From contig JAHLKI010000007.1 in the NCBI GenBank assembly GCA_025602905.1, forward strand, positions 496,001-560,000: a stretch of 64,000 nucleotides of DNA, written 5' to 3'. A model generated the notes under the pieces. It searched no databases and was not told the DNA's origin. It saw only the letters and a list, made by a program, of their open reading frames with translations. Shown here in pieces: positions 31,415 through 41,888 of the stretch. Source of the DNA: Phlyctochytrium arcticum. Lineage: Eukaryota > Chytridiomycota > Chytridiomycetes > Chytridiales > Chytridiaceae. Within the stretch, counting starts at the first letter, position 1; every line of letters begins with the position of its first letter. The position numbers were made by a program, and so were the translations under genes.

Positions 31415-32619
31415 ATGTTCCTTCCCGGCTTTAGCAACGAGCGGATTACAGAGCAGGGCTCTCCTCTTATGTCCCCAAGTCCCCGACATCTTCCCTCACC
31501 TTTCATTCCCGAGTCCACTACCCCCGAACCGTTTTTGGGAACCTCCTCCCGCACCTCCTCACCACCTTGCTCGGCCATACGTCCGAGCAGTAAACTCGCC
31601 CCGCTGACAGTGCGGTGCGAGGTACGTACCCGCATACCATCGGAATTTGGTGGAGTTTGTTATTTGCATTTGTACAGCAACTCGCGCGATTCAGAGGAGC
31701 ATCTAGCTATTGCGTATGGGGAAGAGGTTGTCAGTCAATCCCTAGAGGCCGTACGCTCAGGCGATACAGAACGAGAGCGAACTCTACGCGGTGCCCGAAA
31801 TCCACTACCAGCGAATGGTGACAGGCGTGCTGCTTCAGATGAGGGACAGTATCAAAATGGGACCTATCAGTCCGAAAACCACGAGTGGACAGCAAGTGAG
31901 ACAGATTCCAACGTCCCTCCATTAGTGCGGATACACTCTTGCTGCTTTACGGGAGAGACCCTCCGATCATTACGATGTGATTGTGCCGAACAGCTTCAGG
32001 AAGCCATGCGATTGATGGCCTCTGAACGGCGGGGTGTTGTTTTGTATCTGAAGCAGGAGGGCAGAGGCATCGGTCTACGGGAGAAATTGAAGTATGTTTT
32101 TTCTACAGCTTTTTGCTTATGATCTTTTATTTATTTTGCTGTAGGGCGTACAATCTTATAGATATGGGACACGATACCATGGCGGCTAATATCCTACTGG
32201 GACATCCTTCTGACGCACGATCATATGAGATTGCAACAGCTATCCTCCGAGACTTGGACATCAATCGAGTGCGGCTGTTGACGAATAACCCCGAAAAGTT
32301 GAATCACCTCAATGGGGATGGAGTGGAAGTGGTAGAACGAGTTCCAATGATTCCAGTCACCTGGCGGAGATTTGGAGCCGATATCGGCGTAGCTGTGGAA
32401 AAGCTGCCATTGCCGTCTGGTGAGGCAGCGCACGGTGCAGGATCCGAGAGCCGGTCGTCACGCGAAGTCAACTCCCTTGACACACGGCCTGTGCATATTG
32501 AGGATAGGGACGAGTATTTGGTGACCAAAGTTCAGCGCATGGGTCACATTTTGGATATACCATCACAGCTGCTGCGTGCAGTGAGCGCAAATCAAGTAGA
32601 GACTAGATCTGCCACGTAA
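31415..32619 (+). CDS. RIB1: GTP cyclohydrolase II (first step of riboflavin synthesis)
   Basis: Converts GTP to 2,5-diamino-6-ribosylamino-4-pyrimidinone 5'-phosphate, formate and pyrophosphate. Two exons, 31415-32091 and 32145-32619, join in phase. After a Ser/Pro-rich head of about 60 residues, the catalytic domain shows [19 protein letters not shown], the zinc site [20 protein letters not shown] (two of three Cys in CDC), [39 protein letters not shown] and [16 protein letters not shown] disordered insert of about 75 residues (31700-31915) separates the first strands from the zinc site. Fungal Rib1 proteins are known to carry extra loops, but I cannot say whether this one is shared. The start is the first ATG; the frame extends upstream without one. 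Confidence 0.96.
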
Positions 32620-32939
32620 TTTATTCTGAAGGACCTATGCATTCACTACTCTTTATTTCATCACTTTTCTCGATGTATTTTTATTCAACTGCAATAGTAG
32701 ACTTTTAGTCTGGCGCCTGTTGTTTTCGACGTTTTTGCCTGGATGCGAAAGCTGCGCTGCTGCTCCGGCTGCAGTGCTGCGCCGAGTGCTGGGGCGTGCT
32801 GCGCCACATCTTTCGCTGTTTTCGGAAGATGACAATCTTGCCTTTTCAGGAGCAGCGGACATTCGCACTTTGTCGCGCTGTCCTCTGTCCTGCGTTTTCC
32901 GCCGAAATTTAATGTTGCTGGCATCGACCACAAACGCAA
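32620..32939 (+). other. Intergenic interval between RIB1 and the large WD40 gene
   Basis: 320 bp; the frame is open in places, and a short upstream exon of the WD40 gene is possible. Nothing else is supported. Confidence 0.35.
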
Positions 32940-35900
32940 ATGGGACCGGCTTACGACGAGGGGACAACCGTTGACCGACACAGTTTGGAACTGCCTGAAA
33001 AACTACCTGTACCCCTATCACTCCCCCGCCTGCACGGACTGTCGAATGGACGAGGAGAAGTTAACCCCACATCCAGGAGACCACTCTCCCGAACGGCCTC
33101 ACTACCGTCCCTTGCCGAGCAGCCTGCTGTACGGGACACTTCATTCATGGGAAAACCTTTGTCCGCTCCTCTGAACCCATTACCCGCAAACATCCTTCCA
33201 CCACACTCAGATCAGTCCAGTGAGCGCATCTCCTCACCGCGTACTCGCGTAGGGTCTGGCTCGCTGTCGCTGCAGGTCGGGCTGAATTTGTCTACCCGGG
33301 CCTCGAATCCATGTCTGAGAAGTGTTGGCTCACCTCTTGGGAATGTGGGATTCTGGAATAGTAGTCCTGTTTCGGCATCACCAACGAGCTTTTCGCGACG
33401 CGAAGGCATGCCAGGATACGGGTCCCCTTGGGACATGCATGATCAAAAGAGACCCATGATGCGATCGCATAGCACTGAAACTGCCGTGCAGTCGATTGCG
33501 TCAAGAGATCGGAAAGAGAGCATGATTGAAGACAATATGCATAATGGTCCGCTTACTCGAACAATACCCACTCCAGACAATGCCACCTTCAAAACCAATG
33601 AGCGCCCCAATTTCGACTCAGCGTCGGGATCATGCATGCGAACCAGATGGAGTCAACCGCCAATACTTCCACCTCTAAATCTCTGTCCGGAATCAAGCTC
33701 TTCAGCGCAGTCTTCTCCTGCACGCAGCGATCGCAGTCAAGAAGAGTTCTCTCACAGCCCGGCCCGCGTTTCCTTTAGTCTTCCTCGCGCACCGACTGAC
33801 CATGCCACTGCATCTCGTCGTCGCCGAAGTGGGTGGTGGGACGGCACTGGTAACAAGGATATGGAGATGCACCAAATCAGACAAATGTTACGGAGCGTAA
33901 AGGGCGGGCAACGTGCAGCAGAGAGTGATGCGGAAGCTGCAGATGTGGAGGACGAGTGTGAATCAGACACAAGTCATAGCATTGTCCTCCAGGAACGGGA
34001 TAAGCAGAGGGACGAGCCGGTGCAGACTCAAAATGCGTCAACCGCAGAAGGGCCTGAACATTCACAGGCAACATCTGGGCGCGTTTTGCGCAATCTGAAA
34101 CGAAATTCGTCCTTGAACATGAAGTCGCTACTGTCAATGGACCCATCGGACGTGGCCGACCAAATTTTGGACGCGGGAGGCAAGGGATTGAGGCATGATT
34201 TTCAGGAAACTGCTTCCTCTGGGGATGGACTGGTGCCGAGCAAAAACGACACTTCCGGAGCTATCATGCCGTCAGTTATCAAATCAGCTGCGAGTGCCCC
34301 ATCACCCACGCCCACAACCACAAGGAAGGAACGCCCTGAATCTCCATCTGCTCCCGTGTCAGCTCCCATCGTAGAGACAAATGTCCGTCTTTCTGATGAG
34401 AAGGGCTCGCCCCAAGCAAGCTCTGCGGGCAGATGCTTGCTTACTCTGCCGGCGCAGTCCTTACAAGCTGCGTCCGACCCCAATGTACAAACCAGCGCAA
34501 TTGCTATTGCCGCCGAAGCTGCTGATGAATTTACGCTGCCAAGTATACCATTACCCGTACCACCACCAACAATCAACTCTTCAGAAGCAGTAATGCAAGT
34601 GACTGGGACAGAAGCGGATACCGTGGCATCTCGGCCCATGGCGGAGCCTTTGTTTGATGATATTGTTCACACCATCCAAGTCCTTAGTGGCGAGTCAGTC
34701 TTTATCACACCATTCCCACAACACACAGCCATTTCTTCCATTGTCACGTACCTAGTCTCCATAGGATTGGATGATTCAGCGAAAGCCATGCGTAATGAAC
34801 CTGGACTCGCCGGAAAGATTGCCCGTGAAGCCTGTCTGAGATCATTTATGGAATCTCGGGATTTTGTCCGCGCGATTCAGTGCGTGGAGGAACTGAAACT
34901 TGTCGTGGCTGCGTCAGACAACAAGCTCGAACCGACGACCGCTCGCCACTTGACGGCTTTCGACGATTTAATTTATGTGCTTAGCAAGTACATGTGCATA
35001 CATCAGACCGAGATTGGGGCGCTCGATATGGCACAGGATACATTGGATCACGTACTCTATCCGCGAGTAGAGTTGGAAAGCGCAGGGAAGAGTAAGGTCC
35101 GCGGAGATTGGTTCAGAAAAGACTTGAACTTATTACGGGACTTGATTGCGCAAAAATGTCACGATCGGGACAGTGCATCGGTACCGGAAGTCACGGGTGA
35201 CAGCAGCACGCCTATGGGAAAAACATCAACTTCCAACCCTTATTCCAAAGTCAACTGGACACGAGAGTTTACTGCGTTCTGGGAAGCAGCTGATATGTGG
35301 ATTACGCGTCAAGCCCAGCGGAAAGCGTCAGGAGAGACATCTGACGTGCATGAAGGACCGCTCTTTGCTCGAGCATTGGGAGAATACTTTTACGCGCGAG
35401 AACATAAAGATCCCCTGCAACCCAGTACATTAACGACAGCACCTTTATGGGATGAACATAGTCTGGAAACATTCTATGCAGGATGGAGTAAATGGGAGCG
35501 AGTGCGGTCCACAGTGCAAACTCACACCGCTGCGGGCGACGTAAAAGCCGGGATCCGACGAGGGAAAATGCGCAAGGAGCGAAGAAAGCAACGAACGTAT
35601 ACGCCTGAGACACCGTCGGTTGTTCGTAGCATTAGCGAAACAGAACGGGAGACAAAGGGTGCCCAATGGGGACGGTCACAGAAACAGAACGCAATCAGCC
35701 CAAATGTACCCGGCGGAGTTGCGGATTCGTCTAAAAGGAACTCTGCTAAACTCAAGCGCCATTCTATGTCACCCATAATATCCACTGGACAAGCAAACTC
35801 GTCACCAACGTTTACAGTGGCAACCAAAGCTCGACCGCCAACGGCATTGGGAAATGGAAGCCCTCCGCGTCCCCGAATGACGGTTTCCAGTGGCAGCGAG

Positions 35901-37301
35901 AGCGCCAAAAGTAATCGACGCGCCTCAGTTGATCCTCGTGATATCAGCTCCGCCGACCCAGATCGTAAATCTCACGTATCGCATGGAAGTGTCTATTCTT
36001 TCAGCGGTGACGCCGACATGCCACCCATCAACCCCCACTCATTCTCGGCTGATTTCGCTTTATCCTCCACTTGCGGCCCCCTCCTTTCCCAAATCCGAGC
36101 TCTCGATGTGGTTGACATACCCGAAACGAGGCAGATAGTTGCCGCTACGGCCGGCAATTTTGACCGCACGGATAAAAAGATTTCGATATGGGATGTACGC
36201 AGCGGCAAATTACTCATACAACTGGATAATGGGACCAGCAAACCCGTCACTTCTTTGGTCTTTCACCCGGATAATCCGTATCTCCTTGTATCGTCTGACA
36301 TGGAATTTGATGTCAAATTGTGGGACTGGCGTACCGGCGTCTGTGTGCGTTTGTGGCGAAAATTCCATTCGCGGATTATTTTCAAGGTTGGGATTGTACC
36401 TGGCTCCGAAGACCGGTAAGTCTTGATACTCTGTCGCGTGAATCTTTGGTTGCTTGGAAGTCTCACGCATCTTTTGCATTCAGAGCCGCGACCTGCTCTT
36501 CGGACCAATCTATCAAAGTCTTTTCCCTGAATTCAACTTCCCCCGCAACGGTGTCCTCTATGCACGCGAATGAACCATTCAATTCGTTCGTCTTTTCTGG
36601 CAGCGCAGATGATCCCTCGCAGCAGAAACTCATTGCCAGTCTCAGTTATTCTATCCGTATTTACCGATTACGAACAAGTACCCTTCTCCACACTATCCAA
36701 TTACGCGATTTACGTGTCAAGTAAGTTTTGTGTCTGTCTTTTTTACGCGAAAGAATGCCTTGCTGATGACCCCTGCAGTAAAACTCCTATAACGACCCTC
36801 CATTCTCATCCGTTGCACGACACCTATGTCCTTTTATCGTGCGACAACCAGTTGCGTCTTGTAAACCTCATCACGGAAACAACCGTCAAAGTCTACCAGT
36901 CTCGGAATATCCCGAACGGGGTGCGCGTCGAAGGGCGTTTCAGCCCGTGTGGGACGTGGGTCTACTGCGGCACGTGGGATGTGCGAGGGAGGGGCAAAGT
37001 CCGCGACGAGGTCGAGGACTCGGTCGCGGGTGGGGCAGGGGGATCTGGTGTGATTGTTTGGAAAGCTCATACTGGCAAAGAGGAGAAGGTTGATTGGGGC
37101 ACGAATACCCCCGTGAGCGTTTGCAAATGGTAAGTTCAACAAATGGAATCTCTTTTTGTTGAAGCAAAAGTACTGATCATAACATTCTTGGTTTTCTCTA
37201 GGATTGCCGCTACGGACTCTACGGTTACAAACAAAGCGAATGTCTGCAGAAAAGCGCTGGTAACCGGTGGTCTAGACCGAATTGTTCGAGTGTATCTATG
37301 A
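32940..37301 (+). CDS. Large disordered protein with helical module and C-terminal WD40 repeats
   Basis: Four exons: 32940-36415, 36484-36720, 36779-37129 and 37202-37301, all phase-consistent, giving about 1,388 residues. Residues 1-560 are low-complexity (Ser/Pro/Arg). A folded helical module then occurs around residues 570-760: DDIVHTIQVLSGESVFI, then SSIVTYLVSIGLDDSAKAMR and CLRSFMESRDFVRAIQCVEE. This is faintly like a LisH/CTLH pair. After a second disordered stretch a propeller-like region reads KISIWDVRSGKLLIQLDNG, DVKLWDWRTGVCVRLW, SSDQSIKVFS and, at the end, ALVTGGLDRIVRVYL. The family is not one I can name; the LisH/CTLH plus WD40 plan recalls GID7/WDR26, but the similarity is weak. 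The ATG at 32940 is the first in frame. Confidence 0.8.
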
Positions 37302-37431
37302 TTTGCACTATGTAATGGTTTCGAAGAGTTCGGGTCAAGCATATAGTTCTGCATAATCATCTGGCAATACATCTATGAGCGGATCTACAGATCTGTACTA
37401 CTCCCATCCCTTATATAAAGCAGCCAAACGC

Positions 37432-38176
37432 TCAACGTTGTTCCAACTCGACCTAGTTCAATATGAGTGTCATGGTCATGACATTCCAATGATAGCACGC
37501 ACCAGTACGCCTCCACAGTCTTTTGGGTGCAGGAAAACCACCGGCTTGCCGTGGGCCCCAATTTTGGGTTCATCTGCCAGCGTTCGGATCTTTTTCGCCT
37601 TCAGGTCTTTCATTGCCGCCTTGATATCATCACACTGCGGAACACCAGGTTCTCATCAGATTGTAAAGAGCGGGGAGGCGTTTGTGGCGGTTTTATACCT
37701 CAATGCAGATATGATGGATGCCACCATCTGGCTTCTTCTTCAAGAAATTCTCAATTGGGCTGTCCTTGCCATACGGATGCACTATGGAGGATTAGTGAGT
37801 GGAGGTCTGAAGCGATGCATTGAATCAAATCATACGCAATTCAATCTTTGTGTTGCCCAAATTTATGAATACGGTGTAAACGCCGTGATCGGGAAGAGCC
37901 TACACATTTTGCAGAGTCAGACATTTCCGAGGTGGCAGACATAGGGGTTATTCAACAGACCTCCTTCTTGCTGATACTAGCCCCCAGAACATCCCGGTAG
38001 AAGGCTGCAGACTTGTCAATGTCTGGCACGGCAATGGCAACGTGGTTGAGAGCGCCCAGTTTCCAGATTGCGGGGTTGGCCGAGGCCAGATCTGTCGCAA
38101 AGGCCCGCTTTGCCAGACAAGTCTTGGAAAGGGTGGGAACACCTCGGCGCAAGGCAAAGCTCAGTGATGGCAACAT
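37432..38176 (-). CDS. Methylmalonyl-CoA epimerase, mitochondrial
   Basis: Interconverts (S)- and (R)-methylmalonyl-CoA in propionate breakdown, supplying the B12-dependent mutase. VOC/glyoxalase fold. Exon 1 (38176-37961) carries a mitochondrial presequence (MLPSLSFALRRGVPTL, Arg/Ser/Leu-rich) and LGALNHVAIAVPDIDKSAAF with the metal-binding His. Later exons read HGVYTVFINLGNTKIEL, LHPYGKDSPIENFLKKKPDG, GIHHICIEVDDI (second metal His) and KDCGGVLVELE, the closing metal-Glu motif. The motif DSPIENFLKK..GGIHHI is characteristic of the epimerase rather than of lactoylglutathione lyase. Length of about 175 residues is normal. The last exon, after a small intron, encodes only VELEQR and the stop at 37432. 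Introns have GTCTGT, GTATGA, GTATAA and GTGCGT donors. Confidence 0.93.
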
Positions 38177-38449
38177 ATTTTTCTGGTGATCTTTCCTTGA
38201 TGTCCGTGGTCAAAATCCAGTGTTTTTGTCAAGTGGGATTTTACGCCCCGGTTTGTCACCTGTCATCTCGCGTGAGCGGCGGTGCCTTGGTCGTGGTCCT
38301 GATCTTTTCGATTTTTCAAAACTGAAGCATGAAATGAAGCGATCTAGCAAGATTCTGGTCAAGACTGGCTTTGGCTCGCAGCTTTGAACTTTTCCATAAT
38401 ACCGTACGATTGAGTCTGCAACCTTTATCGGCAATCTCTGTTTGCTTTC

Positions 38450-38773
38450 ATGGACATTTCCACCCCTCAGTCAACGTCTTCCAACAGTCGCTCTCGAACA
38501 ACTTCGTCAAACAAACAACAATCACAAAAACCACCAGGACGTGAGAAGCAATTGAAGGATCTGGATACTCGGAGCCAGCTGGTCAAAGAAGAACTGGATT
38601 ATTTGCATAAGGAAGAAGCGCTTTTACTCCTTGCCATTGATGAGGTGGAAGGACGACTGGCTGAAATGAATTGTGCCGCAGATTTACCCATGAGTACTTT
38701 GATGTCGGTGGAGAGCTCATATCTGACAAGATTTGCATGGCTGCATGAGCCCGTTGAACGTTACAACCCATAA
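38450..38773 (+). CDS. Small coiled-coil protein, unknown
   Basis: Single-exon ORF of 107 codons with a good ATG. Residues 1-30 are Ser/Gln-rich and disordered. Residues 33-75 form a strongly predicted coiled coil (LKDLDTRSQLVKEELDYL, then EALLLLAIDEVEGRLAEM). The last 30 residues lack obvious structure and may come from an unspliced 3' part. It shares a 273-bp divergent promoter with the epimerase gene. Size and design would fit a subunit of a small coiled-coil complex (for example BLOC- or kinetochore-type), but nothing proves it. Confidence 0.55.
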   Translation: MDISTPQSTSSNSRSRTTSSNKQQSQKPPGREKQLKDLDTRSQLVKEELDYLHKEEALLLLAIDEVEGRLAEMNCAADLPMSTLMSVESSYLTRFAWLHEPVERYNP

Positions 38774-39066
38774 TGCTGGCTTTTCGATGTACAGCAGCAT
38801 GGAATAAAGACCTCAAGAGGTACTCAGGTAAATACCAAGGGGCTGCACCAATGTTATGTTGAATGGCTTCATTTACCAACTCCCTATTTTTAACTCCATT
38901 TTGCATAGCACCTTCTTAGTCTGGGATAAATATAGCCTGGAACGTGCATCCCTTTTGAGCGTAAACATTCCAGCACACACGTTCAAAAACGGTACATAAA
39001 GTGCCAGCCAAAAGGACTTTCCTTATTCTCCCGTCAATCCGTCCAACTGCTTCAGTCAAGTATACC

Positions 39067-39454
39067 ATGCAATTTACTCGATTCATTTCCATCATTTTTG
39101 TCATTGGGCTTCTCGCATGTCTCGGTATGTACCTGTGCCCTTGACGGGCTTTACCTTTTGAATTGTCAATTTTAATTCTTCACTACAGCGTCAGCCGATG
39201 CAGGCCAGGGCAAGAAGCGGCAGGCCCTTAAATTTCGGAACGAGAAATTACGCAAGTCATTAAATGCTGCAGCACACGGGAGGAGACAGGCTGAGGCTTC
39301 GGATGTAGTTGCGGAACCTCAGATTATTCGTGAGCCCTTCCCTGGCTTTGCTCCCAACTCAAACTTCCGGGATGGGCAGACCATCCAAATTGACCAGGCG
39401 GCTTTGGAGTCCGCTTCGGCTTCCCAATCAAATGGCGAGTCAGTCAATGAGTAA
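39067..39454 (+). CDS. Small secreted protein, unknown
   Basis: Two exons, 39067-39124 and 39189-39454, joined in phase across a GTATGT..ACAG intron, encode 107 residues. The N-terminus is a typical signal peptide: MQFTRF, a hydrophobic core ISIIFVIGLLACLA, then the AXA cleavage site SADA. The mature part is small, hydrophilic and cysteine-free, with basic clusters (GKKRQ and HGRRQ, possible Kex2-type sites), an ordered-looking block (REPFPGFAPNSNF) and a Ser/Gln/Glu-rich end. No transmembrane segment or GPI signal follows. Each exon alone is too short to stand out, so the gene is easy to miss. The closest neighbours, ODAD4 (convergent, stop at 39620) and the coiled-coil gene, give no clue to its function. 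Confidence 0.75.
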
Positions 39455-39619
39455 GGGGTCGGACGAGCCAGTTAATAAGTAGCAGTCGAATTAAACGCTG
39501 CGCTCCCAATCATATACCCTGTTTTGCTGCCTATCTAGTTTCTTTATTCTGCGTTACATAAAAAACACAATGAAAATGCTGCTTACTGCCACTATGTTAA
39601 AAGTCTAGACTACGTCCTT

Positions 39620-40837
39620 CTACGTTGTAACAGGAGCTCTCGTCTTCCTAATTGACGTACCAGATGGGGATGCATCTAAGTCTGCTCCATCGTACAATGA
39701 CCCGGCTGTGGTTTTGGGCACTGGTTGTCGCGCGCGAACCGGCTTACGCGCTCTAGACGCACTCCCGGAGGAAGGTCGGCCACTCGGATTCCGCATCCTC
39801 CAGTACTCCAATCGGCTAGCTGTATATTCCAGTCCTTCCTCGATCAATTTTGAAACCGGGCTGCCCACGGACCGCATCAATTTGGTATCTTTTGCTAGAG
39901 ATTTGAGAAATGCTCGATCTTCATATAATTCTTCTAGTAAATTGCGCTCCAGGGTTTCTTGATCGTAAGCAGTTGGTGCTCGTGTTATGTGCGGAGAAGC
40001 CGCATTAATGGACCTTCGAGCAGCGCCAGCACCAATGAGGCCCTTCCCAGCATGGCGCCCTGTAGGGCGAAGAGACCCCACCGCTCCTGGGTGCACACCC
40101 ATACCCCCTGTCCCTTTCTTGGGCCCACTCTTCTTGCGTAGCTCTTCCTCTTGCTTCTCAATGGCTCTTCGGGAACGGAGCTTGTCAGGATCGATACCAT
40201 CAACGGCCGACATGATGGCTTCCTGACACCGTCCAACTCCAACACGGAAATCGTCCACATCGGGTCGACTCTGTGCTCCACGATGATACCACATCAAAGC
40301 GCCTTCAAAGTCACCCGAACCATACATTGCATCTGCCTTTGCTGTTAACGCCTTGGCAAATGTTGGATCAGCCTCAAGCGCAATTTCAGCGTCCCGTCGT
40401 GCCGCTTCGTGTTCTCCCAAAAGTGTCCTACATCGAGATCGAGCCGCTAGAGCGTTGATATCCATGGGTCTAATCTCGATCGCTCGACTAAATAACGAAA
40501 TGGCGGCTACATAGTGTCCCTGCCGCTGCAAGCGGTCTCCTTCGGCAAGCAAGGCCGGAAAGAGAATTTGATTCGCATCAGAGGTTTTGTCCGCCGCTTG
40601 CGTCGTTCCCCCCATCATCATCATTCCATCGCCTGTTGATTTGGGAAGTCCCCCCGAAGCATCCCTTGCTCCATTCTTTGGTAGTGCGGGTTTCGATTTT
40701 GGTGATGACTGCGCACCCCTTCCGCGCGTATGATTTGGAGAAATCACCGTGCGGACTGGAGTCTGAGATCGCGGTGGCATTCGCATCAGGAAGGAATTAG
40801 GAGCTTTCGGCAAGTGGTAGAACCAATGCTTTATCAT
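39620..40837 (-). CDS. Outer dynein arm docking complex subunit 4 (ODAD4/TTC25)-like TPR protein
   Basis: Single exon, 405 residues. After a disordered head of about 90 residues, tetratricopeptide repeats read LLAEGDRLQRQGHYVAAISL, ALAARSRCRTLLGEHEAARR and TAKADAMYGSGDFEGALMWY with HRGAQSRPD. The last is the TTC25 hallmark (YHRG..RP). A conserved later block, ERNLLEELYEDRAFLKSLAK, also matches the family. TTC25 recruits the docking complex that anchors outer dynein arms on axonemal doublets, so its presence implies motile flagella. The C-terminal half is basic and disordered. Two ATGs (40837; MRMPP at about 40783) could start it. I see no intron, which is unusual in this neighbourhood. Confidence 0.88.
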   Translation of the reverse strand: MIKHWFYHLPKAPNSFLMRMPPRSQTPVRTVISPNHTRGRGAQSSPKSKPALPKNGARDASGGLPKSTGDGMMMMGGTTQAADKTSDANQILFPALLAEGDRLQRQGHYVAAISLFSRAIEIRPMDINALAARSRCRTLLGEHEAARRDAEIALEADPTFAKALTAKADAMYGSGDFEGALMWYHRGAQSRPDVDDFRVGVGRCQEAIMSAVDGIDPDKLRSRRAIEKQEEELRKKSGPKKGTGGMGVHPGAVGSLRPTGRHAGKGLIGAGAARRSINAASPHITRAPTAYDQETLERNLLEELYEDRAFLKSLAKDTKLMRSVGSPVSKLIEEGLEYTASRLEYWRMRNPSGRPSSGSASRARKPVRARQPVPKTTAGSLYDGADLDASPSGTSIRKTRAPVTT

Positions 40838-40909
40838 CGGCCATGTGTATCATCTAAAAATAGATTATCAATCTTTGGGATATGTTTGTTTGTGCTGCGC
40901 AAGTCGACT

Positions 40910-41698
40910 TCAGCATGGGGTGTACATGACATCTGATCTTAAAACCCATTTCAGACCACTCTTGACGATGGCGCCCTCGTGCAGCAGACAGCGGCTGCCT
41001 TGGGCATGAAGTAAAGCCATTCCGGTAGTAGGAGGAACCGAGACAACTAACTTTTTGGTCCTGGAGGTGCCGCGATAGAAGACAGTCTCACCCCCTTCCA
41101 GACGCCCTTCGTCCACCGCCCCGACGGCAGATTTAGTTGATTTAGTTTTGCCCGATGCCGCGACCTTTGTTCCCAAATTTTTGGATGGCTCTGCATCGAC
41201 ACCAGATAGATAGATCAAAAGCGTAAATACACCCTCTTGCAACCCTTCCCCTTCGGCCTCTTCATCATAATGTGGACCAAATCTCTGGCCCGGTCGATAT
41301 CGATACAGCCGCCAATTGTCATTCAGGCCAAAAGGCCGCAACTTCTTGCCGATATGGCAGAGCGCTGGGCAACTTTCAAAGAGCTCTTTCAGTCCAGAGC
41401 TATTCCACATGATGTTAGACAGTGCAGGAGCATGGAAAGCGCTGCGATCATTGTCACGGAACGCAGTTGCCCGAGTTTGAGCATGAGACGATACATCCAA
41501 GGGTTGTTTCTTCAGGAAAGCAGTACGAAGTTCGAGACACTCGGAGGGCGAGAGAAATGACTCGATAGTGTAAATATGATCCTTGTTGTTACTCGGAGAC
41601 TTGACCTGCAAGTTGGGCTTCTGTTTGATGGCCGGCCATTCTTTCTGATATGCCTTGGAATAGTCCACCCGGTATTCCTGATCGGATTCTGGATTCAT
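40910..41698 (-). CDS. 2-oxoglutarate/Fe(II)-dependent oxygenase (prolyl-4-hydroxylase-like)
   Basis: Single-exon gene of about 262 residues. The double-stranded beta-helix fold is recognisable: YTIESFLSPSECLELRTAF, WRLYRYRPGQRFGPHYDEEA (first metal His and Asp), LLIYLSG, EGGETVFY and LLHEGAIVKSGLKWVLRSD, which supply the distal His and the 2OG-binding Arg/Lys. There is no signal peptide, so a cytosolic or nuclear substrate is more likely than collagen-type secretion. Fungal relatives of this small group are uncharacterised. The ATG at 41698 starts MNPESDQEY; the frame runs further upstream with no ATG. The start lies about 190 bp from the stop of the roadblock gene on the same strand. Confidence 0.88.
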   Translation of the reverse strand: MNPESDQEYRVDYSKAYQKEWPAIKQKPNLQVKSPSNNKDHIYTIESFLSPSECLELRTAFLKKQPLDVSSHAQTRATAFRDNDRSAFHAPALSNIMWNSSGLKELFESCPALCHIGKKLRPFGLNDNWRLYRYRPGQRFGPHYDEEAEGEGLQEGVFTLLIYLSGVDAEPSKNLGTKVAASGKTKSTKSAVGAVDEGRLEGGETVFYRGTSRTKKLVVSVPPTTGMALLHAQGSRCLLHEGAIVKSGLKWVLRSDVMYTPC

Positions 41699-41888
41699 TT
41701 TCAGCAAGTTTGATACAAAACGCAAAGCGCGCTCTGGCTCTGTGTGGGTGCGCTCGAATACCCATCCTGGTACCCATCAAAACCGTGTACAAAGTCTACG
41801 ATTTTCCATGAGGGAGGCTCCCAAAGTATGTACATGTAATGTATACAGATAACGGTCCTCAAACCCATAAAGGTCCCGGGTCTACGAT

